Shown here: piece by piece, positions 45,480-58,496 of the stretch
Layout: every line of letters starts with the position of its first letter
Position numbering within the stretch: the first letter of the stretch is position 1
Source of the DNA: Cryptomeria japonica
Taxonomy: Eukaryota; Streptophyta; Pinopsida; Cupressales; Cupressaceae
Assembly (NCBI RefSeq): GCF_030272615.1
Contig: NC_081408.1
Span: 400,609,889 to 400,673,888, forward strand
Length of the DNA stretch: 64,000 nucleotides
Direction of reading: 5' to 3'
Made by a program: the position numbers and the translations under genes
The notes under the pieces: model-generated
Told to the model about the DNA's origin: nothing
The model's database searches: none
The model's input: only the letters and a program-made list of their open reading frames with translations

Positions 45480-48345
45480 CATCCTCATCTACTTAGAAGC
45501 TTATTTCACTAAGAAATCTCCTACCTTGTTCCACTCAGGAGGAATGTGACAAAAAGTAACAAAATCCAAATAACTACTAAGTCTACAAATATGATTGACC
45601 AATAAGGCCAATTGCCAATTCATTCCTTCCACTTGCCACTTATTCAACATATCAATCACCATCTATAAATTATATTCACATATAATCTTTCTCCAACCAA
45701 GAGCGCAACCCCTTTCTAGAGAATAAAGCATAGCAAAAGCTTCCATAAAGTTATTAGTATGTTGTCCTTTATACAAAAAAAAAAAGAATTGGTCAACCCT
45801 CGAACTATCTCTACCAGTACCACCAATAACATGCCTGGAATTTCCTTTAGAAGAACCATCAGTATTAATCTTTAACACATCACGAGGATGGGGTGACCAA
45901 CAATTGTCCTAATGGACCTTTCTTTTGGCATGTTGATACATCCTAGGCAAGGGGAACCTCATATCACAACCAACCAAGCCCAACTTCTGAATTTCATCCA
46001 AATCATTTAAATCTACATGAGTAGGCAAATAACATTTTGCCTATAAGGTCTCCTAAAGAACACTATTTGATTATCATTCATAGTTGATGAAACAACATTT
46101 TCTTATCCTTAAAAATCCTTTGAGCTTCTTCCAATCATAATTACCAAAAAATAAAAGTACTCCCAATATTCCAAGCAATATGAAGGAAGCCTTAGCTAGG
46201 GTATTTTCCAAAAGACTCCAAAACTCAATTAAAGAGGAGGTATAAAAATAAATAAAAACCCCCCACCATAAGTGTCACATTTCCCTAGAGAAGGGACATT
46301 GAAAGAAAATGTGTGAGGAACATTGCTCACTACTATTGCATAAAACACATATAAAAGGACCTTGAAATATTCTCTTTTGTAAATTCTCCAAGTGAGGCAT
46401 CTATTTTGGATAGCCAGACACATGAAGAAATTGCATTTAGGCGAAGTAAACTTGTTCCATGCCCGTTTCCACTAAGGAACACAAGTTATCCCATGAATCT
46501 ACCTATCCAACTCTGGTAACCTGAAGCAACTAAGAACTTTCCCTTCAAATCAATGCTCTAGGCAAGAATATCTCTCCTCGATAAAGAATTGCAAACTTTG
46601 CCTGCCGAAATTCTAACAATACTCCTCTGAGACTCTTGGTGGCCACTCATGAGGTTCTTTTCATCTAAACATTTTCACTTGACCTAGGACTTGGGATATT
46701 TTGATGTCTTCCACCTTATTCCAACTTGCCTCAAGAAAATTGTTATATAAAGATTGCAAGTGCAAGAACATTGAAATGATGGGTGGGAGCCCATCCCATG
46801 AATCGAAGAAAAATAGAGCCTCAATTGAAAGCCACTTGTAGGTCCAATGACTATCTCTTTTGTGAAACTTATATAAAACACCCTACTAAAACCTTATAGG
46901 TGGAGAGCCCACAACAAGGGGAATACCAAGATAAACAAAAGAAAGAGAGCCAATCTAGAATCTAATAATCTGAGAAATCCTAGTTTGAATAAGTTTAGGA
47001 GTATTAAAGAAAAAGACGGAGGCCTTGTCCTCATTAATCCTTTCTCCTGAGGCCACCATAAATATTCAAAGACCATCTTAGGTTAACAACCTCATTGACT
47101 TTGGCTAAGCCCATCAAACCTCTATCATGGACAAATTATAAATGAGAGTGGGAAGAAACCTGTACCGCTATTTCATTCTCAATTCAAACCTTGCCTCACA
47201 TAAAAATTGAAAAATCTCCCCAAACCTTCAACCATCAAAATTAATAACTAATTTGAAAATGAATCACCTTGTTGAAGACCCCAATAAGTTCTATAAAGCT
47301 TAGAGGGATTTCTATTGATAAGAATTGAGAAAGAAGAGGAAGTGACACAACTCATGACCCACTTGATCCAGTCACTACCAAACCCAAGAGCTACAAGAAC
47401 CTTATGTAGGAAATCCCATTTAACACAGTCATGGGCTTTGGCCATTTCTAACTTCATAAACATAGCCTTATCTTTGGAAGTCACCATGGAATGAATAACC
47501 TCCATTTGGGCAACAATCCCATATAGAATTTATCTATAAACAACAAGCCATATTGCTCCTGATAAATTAAATAACTGAGGCACAACTAGAGTCTTTTTAT
47601 GATCGACTTAGTAATAATTTTATAGACAACATTGCACAAGGATATAGGTCTAAAAAGGTCCAATGTATTAGCTCCTCCTTTTAGAATAAGATCAAGTAAA
47701 GTAGCATTCATGGCTCTTGATATTTTTTTATTCCTTTGATATTCTTGCACCAGCTCCAATAGATCCATCTTGATAATTTCCCATAACTCTTGGTAAAATT
47801 CTATTGGAAAACCATTAGGGCCAAGGGCTTTCCCTTTCTTCATCTAGAACACGATATCCTCTAATTCATCCAATGTGATAGGTTTTATCAACGAATCATT
47901 CATCTCATTAGAGACTAATGAAGGAATATACTCCATATTGAGATTCTCTTTCTCCGTTGCAAGAGGAGAATCCTTGACAAATAGTGTGGTGTAGTATTGA
48001 ATAATCTCTCAAAATCTCCTTAAAATATGAAAGTTGATTCCCTTTAGAGTACTTGAGAGAGGTAATTAGATTCCAATACCATATATCTTTAACAAAGTTA
48101 TAGAAAAAAGTAGTGTTTCTATCACCTTCATGTAGCTAGTCAATTCGTGACTTCTACTTGTAGAGAATTTATTCACTCAACTCCCATTCCTCCAGCTCAT
48201 TCATAGTTGTAGCGTCCATTCTATAATTTTCCTTGGTTAAACTATGATCCTAAATATAATGAGTAATGGCATCTAAATGGGATTGGGTAGCTTCTTTAGC
48301 CATATAAACATTACCATAACATTGTCTATTACATCTTTTCAACAT
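45480..48345 (-). pseudogene. LINE-2 RT, zf-RVT and RNase H
   Basis: RT motifs are GKALGPNGFPIEFYQELWE (47586-47843), LFRPISLCNVVYKIITKS and KLEMAKAHDCVKWDFLHKVL; WGLQQGDSFSN also lies in 47248-47505. The catalytic box near 47130 reads FVHD where FVDD or FADD is expected, so a metal-binding Asp is lost. The zinc segment is near 46300. RNase H begins KINTDGSSKGN (45850) and runs to about 45480. Many stops and frameshifts. Confidence 0.88.
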
Positions 48346-48350
48346 GTACA

Positions 48351-48740
48351 CGTTGAATAAGTTATGAACACATCATGAAGATGCACACATTTCAATGGAG
48401 TAACCAAGAAACTATCCAACCACACACGAGAATGTTGCAACTTGAGCAAGAATGAACAATGGATATTGAACTGATATGCTAGACAAGAACTTGCTATGAA
48501 TCAATATGATACAATGTACAAATGAGCTTGATTATATAGGCAAGAGATGAGGGAATAGTTAGAACTACCCTGTGACATAATTAAACACATAGAACTAATA
48601 TGTTGACACCTGAGATAACTAACATGAACAAAATTAAATTAGTATGTCATTTGACAACTAAGCCATCCTAAGTAAACTTAAGATGTGTGAATAGGTTCTA
48701 ACCAAGACCTAGTTAGAAAATATCCTTATTCATACCAACA
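48351..48740 (-). repeat. Copia-3 3' LTR (left)
   Basis: The first TG on + is now CG (cgttgaataag against tgttggagaaa in the other LTR). The end is CCAACA. The adjacent minus-strand polypurine run ttaaggggtgg abuts the LTR. Confidence 0.88.
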
Positions 48741-48776
48741 CCACCCCTTAAGTGCAACTTAGGAAGTGTAGCGTCG

Positions 48777-50405
48777 TAAATTGTACACCCTTGATTAGGT
48801 TGTCCAATTTCATGCTTAGGTTAGCACCCACCTTAGTGTGTTGCATTTACATTTTAAAATTCCTTTAAGCATTTAATTATTAATTTAATTAAATTTAAAA
48901 TCCCCTCTCATCATTCCACACATTATAAAATTGGGCCCATAACCCCAAGAATGCCCCTTTTTATTTCATCGTCTTTAATTAATTAATTAAATTAAATCCT
49001 AATAAGGTCCTATTTTGACTTTCAAGGCTAATTTTTGCATATCTAAACACGTTGGATTAACACACTGAGATGGGTTTGACTTTGTAATCACGATATCTTG
49101 CATCCCTTAAAAAATGGAAAAAAGTTAGTTGGATCGGTGTGAATCACAATGGTCTTGACTTTTCTCCCCAAATTTCGGGATCTTAATTTGGTAGTATTAG
49201 AATGTCTAAATCTAGCTTTGTGCGAAATTTTATCAATTCTAGGTTGGCCTATGATAAAAAATAAAGTTAGAGTTTCATATATATAAACTTTTCTTTCCTC
49301 ATTTGAAGGATCCATTCTCTAACAATTGAAGGAGCCTCTTATGAAGTGAAAGTGCAGTTTTATGTGGAGTCTACAATCAGAAAATTCAAGCATTCATCAA
49401 GTCTTCATCAACCTTTTCATCATCAATTGAAGCTTATGAGATATTGAAGAATAATAAGGAGATCATCGACTATAGATTGGATTGTACCTCTCCCTTAGGG
49501 TTTGGTATGGTTTCATGTTATTTTCATATCTCTATGTGAGTTTCACATCATTCATTTTCATATTTATATTATTTTCTTTAGATCCATATTGCATTTGTGA
49601 TTTGAAGCATTTACATTATGTTCATTTAGGGTTTTTACTCCAAGTGTAGGGTAGAACTATAATTTTGCATTTTAGCTCATTAGGATCTTACAAACACATG
49701 ATATTCTAGGGAAAACACACTTTTCAATACATTATTGGCTATTTGTAGAGGTGTAAATCACCAAAACAAGGGGTTTTACTAAAGCAAAACCCTATATAGC
49801 AACCCATACACCTTTTTCCAGCTTGCAAGTACATTTGTAGGTTTCAAGCGGAGCTTCAAACTTTCGGGAAGCTAGAATCAACAGAGATAGTTCCAGATCC
49901 ACAAAAGGTCTCAGATCCCTAGCGCTCTGGTCTAGGACTAGAACGCCCAATGCATTGGTCCTCTGCATTCAATGACAAATTTTGGCAGTTCAGACCTTCA
50001 GGACCTCAATTTGCAAATTCCAGATTTCTAGCTCAATTCTGCAATAGGGACCAGAAGGCCCATCACCCTGGTCCTACTCAATCAAGCCCAATCTCTGATA
50101 TCAGGTGCACATCAAAATTCCTTTGTTATATTTTTTGTATGTATCTCACTTTCATCTCTGTATTTTTTGTTGTTGTCATTGATATAGTTTTTTTCATACA
50201 TTTCATTAGCTTAGCTCATATTACTTTACATTTGACTTATTTCCCTCATATCAACAAAGGAATAGAAACCCTAAAAGTATTCCTTGACTCTCTTTCACAA
50301 GAGGAAGTCGAACTGAATCACTTCCTCAGGCTCTTTCGTATTCTAATATGTGAAGGAGAGTGGGATTAGGTCTTAGTTTACCCAATTCCATTTTAACCCT
50401 ACGTA
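48777..50405 (+). repeat. Solo LTR inside Copia-3
   Basis: It starts TGTAGCGTCGTAAATTG and ends near ccctacgta, with GGAAG on both sides (48772-48776, 50406-50410). TATATATAAAC near 49278 is a plausible promoter. No internal domain or second LTR is present, so it is best explained by LTR-LTR recombination. Copia-4 shows the uninterrupted host sequence (ttaagtgcaacttagggg). The 139-codon + frame at 49950 is not convincing. Confidence 0.75.
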
Positions 50406-50410
50406 GGAAG

Positions 50411-50760
50411 AAAAAATATTATGAAAATGACGCAAGACTAATTTGAGAATGCAATATATAGGTCTTGGAACAACTAGGCCATGTTAGGTACCCATGCACA
50501 AATAATTATGCAACTAATCTCTCACAAACAAAGAAAAGGAGAAAACCTTGTGGGACAAAAATCCTCTCCAAAAAAGATATATGCAAGATATATGCAAATG
50601 ATAGATCATGTGATGTATGGAGGTCTCACATAAATACCCCCTCGAGAACTAAATCCATCATGAGAATACAATACAATCACCCCTCCAATGAAAGGAAATA
50701 TAGAGACAACATTGCCTCCCCTAAATGAAGTATTATCAAAACCACTGAAGTATGTTTGAG
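50411..50760 (-). other. Copia-3 3' non-coding region
   Basis: Shares ggccatgttaggtacccatg and neighbouring blocks with Copia-4 (near 60476), confirming kinship; no gene. Confidence 0.7.
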
Positions 50761-50761
50761 G

Positions 50762-51579
50762 CTAAAAGAGAATCCAATGGAGACAAACAACATATATCCC
50801 CTTGGGAAGAAATAAATCCAATGGTGCATATAGAAGAAACTCCATATCCATAATGCAAGGAGAATGAATAATTCTCAACAATGAAAGCTTAGAAGTTGAG
50901 TCAACTTCCTCCACAAATGTCTCATCGAGACTTGAAAAATCCTCAATCAAGGAAGAGGCAATAAATGAAGGAGATTCAAGATCATCCACCGATGTAAAAT
51001 ATGCAAAGAGAAGAGATACCTCATCAAGCATGTCTACCAAATCTAAAGTATAGCAATGAGAGGCCAAATCTGCAAGGCATGAAATGAAACCATCCTAGAA
51101 CCATACATCTAAAGAACTAAATAACTCTTTCTATGTCGAAGTCTTGGAATCCATGTCTACTATCAACTCTGATGTAGCAAGGAATGAAGAATTCATGAGA
51201 AGGTCCACAAACCCATGATGAGGAACTCCATTACTCCCCTCACTATATGGGGGAGTAAAAGGAATATAAGAGTCATCACCATCCTCAATGAAGTTAAAAT
51301 TATATACACCTTATATTGATGATTGGTGATACTTATTGCAAGAAGATCACCATATGCATGATAAATATAAACTGCATCTATGGTGAACTGAATTGTGGTG
51401 CCATTGTGTGTAAGCTGGTAAACTAAAAGTAGATTATGTGTTATCATAGGAACATGAAAAAATTTAGTCACTACCCCATCACCCAAGTCAAAATCACCTA
51501 TGAAAGCAACTTGCACGCGTTGATTGCTTGCAGTCAAGAGCTTAGGATATGGTGGGGGACTTAGAGAACTTGGAATCAT
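50762..51579 (-). pseudogene. Copia-3 protease tail and acidic domain
   Basis: The protease C-terminal half reads FFHVPMITHNLLLVYQLTHN (51193-51579), the equivalent of VPHLTNNLLSIYQITHG in Copia-4. Downstream comes acidic text (DLVDMLDEVSLLFAYFTSVD, LIEDFSSLDETFVEEVDSTS) in the place where integrase would start, ending with LFLPKG as in Copia-4. Confidence 0.75.
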
Positions 51580-51767
51580 GTTGTCAACTGAATTGGAAAT
51601 GTGTTATGATGCTCTTGAATAAAGAATCTGACCAATGTTTCTAGGTGCATAAGTGGTAATCAAGACACAAACATTTCCTTTGAGATCAAGAGATCTATTC
51701 TCATTTTTGGTAGACGATGAACTAGATGAAGAAGGAGCATAAATGTTATGCATCTTGAGTAATTGTC

Positions 51768-52620
51768 TCAACTATTAATTTTTCTTATTTTAGCAATTTT
51801 CTTCATCATGTTCAACTTTTTTGCAAAAAACACATGGGGGTTTGTCCTTCTTACTACATTTCTCATCGCCATGCCTAAAATTATTACAAAAAAAATATTT
51901 GGGTCTCTCCTTCTTAGAATCTGCCTGTTTGGAAGAGGGAGATGAAGTGTCATTGGATTCTGCCTTGGTCTTGTTTGTGATCTTCCCCTTGCCCTTTGAG
52001 GATTGAAACACCAAAGCATGACTCTTAGGAAGAGCATCCATCTGAACCAACTTCCCTTCTCCCTAATCAATCGATCACAAAACTCCTCAAAAGAAGTCAT
52101 CTTATAATCTCCCCCAATAGCATCCATAGTAGAACAAAAGGTAGAAGCAAATACTATAAATGGACCTTGAAGCTTAGACATGATCAGGAAAATACATTCC
52201 TTATCTTCTTTTTCATGAACATACCCTTTCATATGTGATAATACCAACTTCAACTAGGTGAGGAAATCTTGAATTATGGAAAATGTATTTAAAGTGAGAT
52301 AAGTGAGTTCAACTTCAAGCTGCAAGATTGAATTGATTAAAATTTCCATACAACTCTACAGGCTTATCCCACACCTTTTTTTGGTGCTCCACACTTAGTA
52401 ATATGAAACAACAAATTATCTGACACGTGATCAAGACTTATGTGTCTTTCGCATCATCTATTTTGTTTCTATGAACAAATTGTTCAAATGCCTTAGTGAA
52501 TTTAGGTTGGTCTTCATCTAGTAGTTGCCAAAGACCTCGTGATTGCAACAATTGAGCCATTTTGAGTTTCCATGTGTGATAATTGTGTGGAGTGAGCAAT
52601 TTGATCCTCAAATATGACAT
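51768..52620 (-). pseudogene. gag: Copia-3 gag
   Basis: The ATG at 52620 opens MSYLRIKLLTPHNYHTWKLK. The middle part has YKMTSFEEFCDRLIREKG; a Ser/Lys-rich stretch leads to two Cys-rich motifs, the second being a complete knuckle (CVFCKKVEHDEENC). Frames shift at least twice. Confidence 0.82.
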
Positions 52621-54466
52621 GATTACAAGAGCACACAAAGGACGAATATGCAATAGAAACCAAGATAATTTTACAATTCCCATATGCCAAATTTGCCAAG
52701 TGAACAAACAATTACAACTATGAGAAATTGGAAAAATAGCTTATGAAGTTGGAACAAAGCACCTAATCAAATGAGAACAACTGGTAAATGGGGCGTGCAA
52801 GAGTGATTGATGATGATTGACTGGCGTTGGAAGTCACTAGTGTTGATGGATAAAAAGGTCACTAAATAAAAACTCCTTATGATTCACAACCTTTTGAGAT
52901 AATATAAGGTCTAATCAGCAAATAATATTATCACAATAGTCAATAAAGTATTATCGTAGCTAGTATGCTCATAGAGTAAGAAATAGATATCATAGCAACA
53001 CAACCTTTGCTTGGAATAGGATATCATGGTCAAAGCAAAAGGTGAATCAATCCTCCTTTGTATGTTGTGCAACCTTCAATAAATAGCGGCTTGGAGTTTA
53101 TTTCGTTGCTCTTTCACAACTTAGATAAGACTAATTTAAATGAAACCTTGAATAGATTCCTCAAACTTGCAAATAAATTGTTGGAGTAAAATATATATCG
53201 CTCCACCAAGCAAAATTGACTTTCAACTTTAATAAATGTTTTAACCACAAAACGACTCAATAAGATGTCTATCAACTATCAACTAAAAACTATTCACCAC
53301 CTTGAATAATATGATGTCTATATTGAATGTCAACTTCAATATATATTGCCCCAAAAAAGAGTAGAGTTGTTGGCAAAGCAAATAATAAACCCTGCAATAA
53401 CCGTTTACAAAGTTGATGCAGGTAAAAAACAGGCCCAACTTGATTTGGAAAAAGCACTTAATAATATCGCTTCTAATGGATAAACAATATTCCTACCTTT
53501 AGTAGTGCGAGAAGGAATATTATTGTAGCAAAAAAAAAAACTCAATGTTTAGATTGATTGATATATCACTCCAAGTTGATTTGTATCGCTGGAACTACAA
53601 CATTTGGAAAAATAATAAATCACTCTCTCTAGTCACTACAGGTATGTATGTCATCGCTATGAATAGACAAAATAAGTGTTAATTTATATAACACAACAAC
53701 AAATCAATTATTCAATAAATATTACAGAAAAGAGACTATCTAATTTGTAACAATTAATACACCAGGTTAATTAACATATTGAACAACGGAAGCAAAAACA
53801 ATAAGTCAATCACAATAACACAGATAACACCGATATACCCAGGAAACCCCAATATGTGGAAAAACCTGCAAATGTTGAATCTTCTATTCAACTTCAAGAG
53901 CAAACTATCCTTCTGAATACCATCCTAGCTGCTACAACAATTTTACATATATAGCCTTCTTGATGAAAACATTAATAATGCAAGAGAAGTGAAACTTTCC
54001 TCACATGACACATCCTAAGAGAAACATTCCTTACATGACTCAAGAAAGAAACTTTCCTCATATGATGCAAACTGGAACTTTCCTTACATGACGCAAGAGA
54101 AAGGAAACTTGTGTCACACAACTCAGACTATCTCACACATAAAACGCTCTTGGTGTTAACCTCACAACTCTAATAAATATTTTAATTACATAATAGAAAA
54201 TATCCTCTTGCTGAACATCCAACACAAGCTACACTTAAGTAGCTTCCACAACCACACCTTCCAAACTACAAAAAACTTAACAATAAGGAGACCAAATAAC
54301 AATATCACCATAGTTAGATACAACACTGGAGAGGTCACATGAAAATTCTAAGAATTTTTAATGTTGAAATGATATCAAATATGTGAATTGGATTGTGGGA
54401 AGGATGAATGATAGATCTCTATCAACTACTCATTCTCTGAGAAAGAAGGTAATTTTCTTGGACAAA
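52621..54466 (-). other. Copia-3 leader, non-coding
   Basis: About 1.85 kb between PBS and gag start; no supported reading frame. Parts near 53780-53880 look LTR-like in style but no boundaries were found. Confidence 0.5.
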
Positions 54467-54478
54467 GCTCTGATACCA
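54467..54478 (-). promoter_or_regulatory. Copia-3 primer binding site
   Basis: The minus strand reads TGGTATCAGAGC, directly beside the LTR; initiator tRNA-Met type. Confidence 0.92.
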
Positions 54479-54854
54479 TGTTGGAGAAATTATGAACCAA
54501 TCATGAATGCACACTTTAATGGATCAATCAAGAAATTATCGAACCACACGTGATAATGTTGCAACTTCAACAATGGAGATTGAATTGAGATGCTAGACAA
54601 GAACTTGCTATGAATTGATATGATATAATGTACAAATGAGCTTGCTTATATAGGCAAGAGATGAGGGAGTAGTTACAACTACCCAGTGACAAAATCAAAT
54701 ACATAAAACTAATATGATGAGACCTAAGATAACTAACATGAACAATATTAAATGATTGTGTCATGTGACAACTAAGCTATCCTAAGTAAACTTAACATGT
54801 GTGAATAGGTGCTAACCAATAACTAGTTAGGAAATATCCTTATTCACACCAACA
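54479..54854 (-). repeat. Copia-3 5' LTR (right)
   Basis: Begins TGTTGGAG, ends CCAACA. The block gagcttgcttatataggcaag holds the minus-strand TATA box (about 54646-54654) and is shared with Copia-4. Confidence 0.92.
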
Positions 54855-54859
54855 ATACA

Positions 54860-55745
54860 AGTTGACAAATTGAAGAGTCTTAGCAAATGAGTACATTTTC
54901 ATGCCATACATAGGCTTCCCTTTGCACCACCACTTTGAAATAAACTCCTATAGAGAAGAATCTCAAAGCCACATAAGTTGAATTTTGAAAGAGGGAATTT
55001 TTGAGGTTCTACAAAAAGTAGTAGAGAATTTGATAGGTCAATGATCATAACCTTTGCAATCAAGAATCTTTGAATTGGTGGTCCAACTATCTCCAATCAA
55101 ATAATTAGACACGAGGAACCTGTATAGCCTATCAAAAATGATATATTCTCCCCATCTCCTATTATTCCAAGTAAACATGTCATTAGATGACGTTATAGCC
55201 ACCAAATTCAACTGGTCTATATTATCCATTAGGAGCCTAGATGAATGCTCGAGCTTGACAACACCCCCCTTCTCCTCTAAACTAGAAACAACATTAAAGT
55301 CTCTTGCTAAGATCCAAGGGAGATATGGGGCTAGGGACCTCATTGACCTGACATGAGACCAAAACAATGACTTCCTAAAAGACCAGTCGAAGCATAAACA
55401 TTGGTAAGGAGAATAGCTTCACCTAATTCCATGCTTAAAGCAACTACAAAAATAGAAGATCTACTAGAGATCCAACAAAGTAGAATAACATTGTGTGATT
55501 ACTAGAGGAAAGAAACACCATTTGAATTGCCTCGTGCCTCAATACATTGACATTCACCTCTCGCCCAAATATTGGAAGCCATCATACCTTCCACAAAAAA
55601 CTTAGTTTTCTAGATGAAAACAATATCAGGAGAATGAATGCATATCAACTCTTGAATAGCCTTTTTTTAGGGATGCTATTCATACCCCTTATGTTCAATG
55701 CAAACTTGGGCATAAGAGATTACCTTTTTATCCAACATTTGTTGT
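54860..55745 (-). pseudogene. LINE-2 endonuclease
   Basis: LPWILARDFNVVSSLEEKGG carries the DFN motif (the preceding Gly is Arg). NDMFTWNNRRWGEYIIFDRL follows. N-terminal text such as LICIHSPDIVFI lies upstream near 55640. Copia-3 cuts the gene behind this domain. Stops are frequent. Confidence 0.8.
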
Positions 55746-55779
55746 AATGGGCTAATTGTTTTCTTGAGCAACAAAGTGA

Positions 55780-56420
55780 TCATATGCAAAATATCATTCC
55801 TCTAGAACTTAAGTTGAAGTCTTGGGAGACGAACCTAGACATGCACTCTTGAAGGGATCTTTGTTGTTGAATTGAATCTTTCATGCCATGGTTTGATGAA
55901 AAGGACCACCTAATTGTAAGAGTATGCTCCCCCTCAAAGGCCTTATTTCTGTTTGCCATGCATAAAAAGACCACCACAAAATAATTATTAGCTGCCATCG
56001 TAATTTCAAAATCACCCTTAGGGTTCTAGGTTCGGTGAGCCCATGCCTTAAAAAATAGAAGAGAGACTCAAATCTTCATAAACTTATAAATTAATGCATG
56101 ATTACTTAGATAACTGACATCTTTTGTAACTGATTCCAACTAGATTACTAGAATTGGATGATCTTGGCTTATTTCCAAACACTTGTTCACTTTTTGGAGT
56201 CAAAACCCTCATTTAAAGAGGAACCCTCTCCATCCTTATTCATACACTCCATCTCCTTTGCATTCAATGAGGATATTGGATCTACCCTTACTAGGGCCTC
56301 AACAAACAACATGCTTGAACCAGTGTTGAACCTACCCCCGACACACCAAAAGCACCAAAACAAAACCCACAACAAAGACGCTTTCAAGAGAAACAAACAA
56401 CAAAACTACACCCACTAGCA
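55780..56420 (-). pseudogene. LINE-2 ORF1
   Basis: The N-terminal part (56187-56396) reads VRVDPISSLNAKEMECMNKD. The DUF4283-like part (55780-55998) reads NYFVVVFLCMANRNKAFEGE with a frame-shifted VHVWVRLPRLQLKF equivalent. Badly decayed. Confidence 0.65.
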
Positions 56421-56720
56421 ACCCCACACTAAACAACACCAAAAACCGTAGCTAGAACCCCAAACATAACAACCAACAAACCCCACACACCTTATGCACC
56501 AACTAACCTTGTAAGAAACAAAAGAAAACACCTCCTCTCAATGAAAAACCCCAACCAAATGCTCCTATGAAACAAAAAACCACCCCTAATAGCCCTCACA
56601 AAATAGGAAAATCGACCTGGGTGTGCAACTAGAGTCGAAATGCCCCTAGTCCATGCATCACATTGCCTCCCTCAAACACCATCACAGAGAAATCTTAAAA
56701 AAATCAAAATACCCAAAAAT

Positions 56721-58155
56721 GCATCTTAACTTTAGAAAAAATAAATTTATTAGTACTTGTCGTTAGGCTAGTACTATTGTAATTGGTTGCACCCAACTTT
56801 CATTAGCTCCTTATTATTCAAATTTTTTTTACCAATAATATCTATGAATTTTTTCTTTCGATATTTTTTTGTAATTTTTCAATAGTTAAGATGCATGATT
56901 TTTAAATTTGCAAATTACAGAAATTGTTTTTCTTCAATGTAATTGGCTCAAATAATTTACATCAATAACTGATTTCTCGGATCCTCTTTGTGCATGATTT
57001 TTTTAGGCAACTTTTTAGGTCATTAAAATAATATTTGGTATAATATCGTCAATATTTGTAAGGCCCGTGTAATAGATATTTTAAAAGTTTAGGCTGGTGA
57101 AATCAAGCTTTTCAATTTGCGAGATTTCATATTTGTGGGCTATTTTTTTTTAGAGTTTCTTTAATCAATGTTTTGAATGATATTTTATGATTCATCATTA
57201 TGATGGTGAGCTAGAGAAGAAAACATGATGGTGAGTTATAAAAAGAGAACATATTTGTTTTAATAAAATTTTATATTATAAAATATAGTTAATAATTATT
57301 TGTGAATATTTTTATAAAATATTTTTTTAAAATATAGATATTGCAGTCATGCATTTATTAAATACTTTCATTAGGTTGATTATTTTACGATAAACTTTTT
57401 TTTGATTGGTGTTATTTTATGATAAACTTATTAATACATTTCTTTGTGATTGAAAATAAAAAATAATGTGTAATAAGTAAAATAAGTTATGTAATAATTT
57501 ATTTTTTTATATATATTTTCAATTCAAACAAATTAATTTGTTGCCTACCTTATCATATGGTTAATCTGATAATTTAAATCATGATTAAAAAATGACATAA
57601 TAAAATGTAAAAATGTTAGTGAAAGATAATAAATTCCTAGTATTTTCTATTTTAATGTTGTTTATAAACAAAAAATTGAAAATAAAAAAATAAAAAAATA
57701 CTACAAACAATGCAATAAATTCAGCACTTCAATTTGTGCAAACTTCATATTAATTTTGTTTCATCTTTCGAAAAATGTGAATGTAAAATAATAACATAAA
57801 ACTTTGATTCATCTAAGAAATCTACATTTTATCAATTCCAACAAATAAATATTAAATTAAATGTTAGTCATATAATATGTTTCTCTCAACTCTTCATGCT
57901 AATACCCTAAACATAATATATAAAATAAAAAATAAGAAAAAAATTACATCAGACCAACAACTTAAAATTCGCTCTAAACTCATGCTTTTACCCCAACCTA
58001 GACCACGATCTTGTAGATCGTTCACACCACCATCATAGACTTGAATTTAAATGACTTAAAATAGCCTTAAATTAACTGACTTTGGTTTCGACCACTCTTT
58101 ATATCCTAGTGGTAAATTGTCCATGATGCCTTTAAATTCCTCTGCTTGAAAGAAC
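56721..58155. other. AT-rich spacer, nothing recognised
   Basis: Long AT-rich stretch with poly-A/T runs; no supported gene, LTR or repeat array. Confidence 0.55.
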
Positions 58156-58159
58156 TCCA

Positions 58160-58456
58160 ATGGAAAATATTTCTTTTTATCTTATGCATCTTGTCTTCAT
58201 TTGTGCTTCATTAGAGTCTGGTTTTATTATCGCTTGCAATCACGAATATGGGAAGAGAAATATAACTTCATGTTCAGATCTTCATTCATACGGTACAATA
58301 GGCAACAAATTGGAAGATGATACATTGGTAGTTTATTTGTTTTGTCTTGTTTTACTCAAATCTTTAAATGCAGACTTCAAACATTTTTTCAATTTAAGAA
58401 AAACAATTTCATCACTCGGAAAACACCGCTTTTGTAATGTTAATGGCAGTCTCTAA
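58160..58456 (+). CDS. Doubtful small ORF with signal-like N-terminus
   Basis: 98 codons from ATG. A hydrophobic start (MENISFYLMHLVFICASLES) could be a signal peptide. Four Cys are scattered in the remainder. A ctttatatcc box lies about 60 bp upstream. No family is recognised and codon use is AT-driven, so it may be chance. It could also be a relic first exon. Confidence 0.2.
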   Translation: MENISFYLMHLVFICASLESGFIIACNHEYGKRNITSCSDLHSYGTIGNKLEDDTLVVYLFCLVLLKSLNADFKHFFNLRKTISSLGKHRFCNVNGSL

Positions 58457-58496
58457 CATCATTACTTTTGCCTAAATTTACGGAGTACAATGCGTG

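Larger units (their letters stand above)
48351..54854 (-). mobile_element. Copia-3: non-autonomous copia element
   Basis: LTRs at 48351-48740 and 54479-54854 are flanked by GTACA (48346-48350) and ATACA (54855-54859), a target duplication with one change. On the minus strand: PBS beside the right LTR, long leader, gag with zinc knuckles, protease, acidic region, non-coding tail holding a solo LTR, polypurine tract. No integrase, RT or RNase H text was found. Without the solo LTR it is about 4.9 kb. LTRs differ by about 14% by eye. Confidence 0.9.
45265..56720 (-). mobile_element. LINE-2: L1-type element split by Copia-3
   Basis: On the minus strand the order is ORF1 (56400-55780), EN (about 55745-54860), the Copia-3 insertion, then RT and RNase H, ending in a short A-run (T-run 45265-45272 on +). 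Sequence beside the two ends is similar (catcttgacta and catcttaactt), a possible mutated target duplication. Coding text on the two sides of Copia-3 joins in frame. It has no third ORF downstream of RNase H, unlike LINE-1. Confidence 0.85.

Noticed and set aside
49950-50369. 139-codon + frame
   Set aside because: Lies inside the solo LTR, crosses the 3' part without motifs; chance frame.
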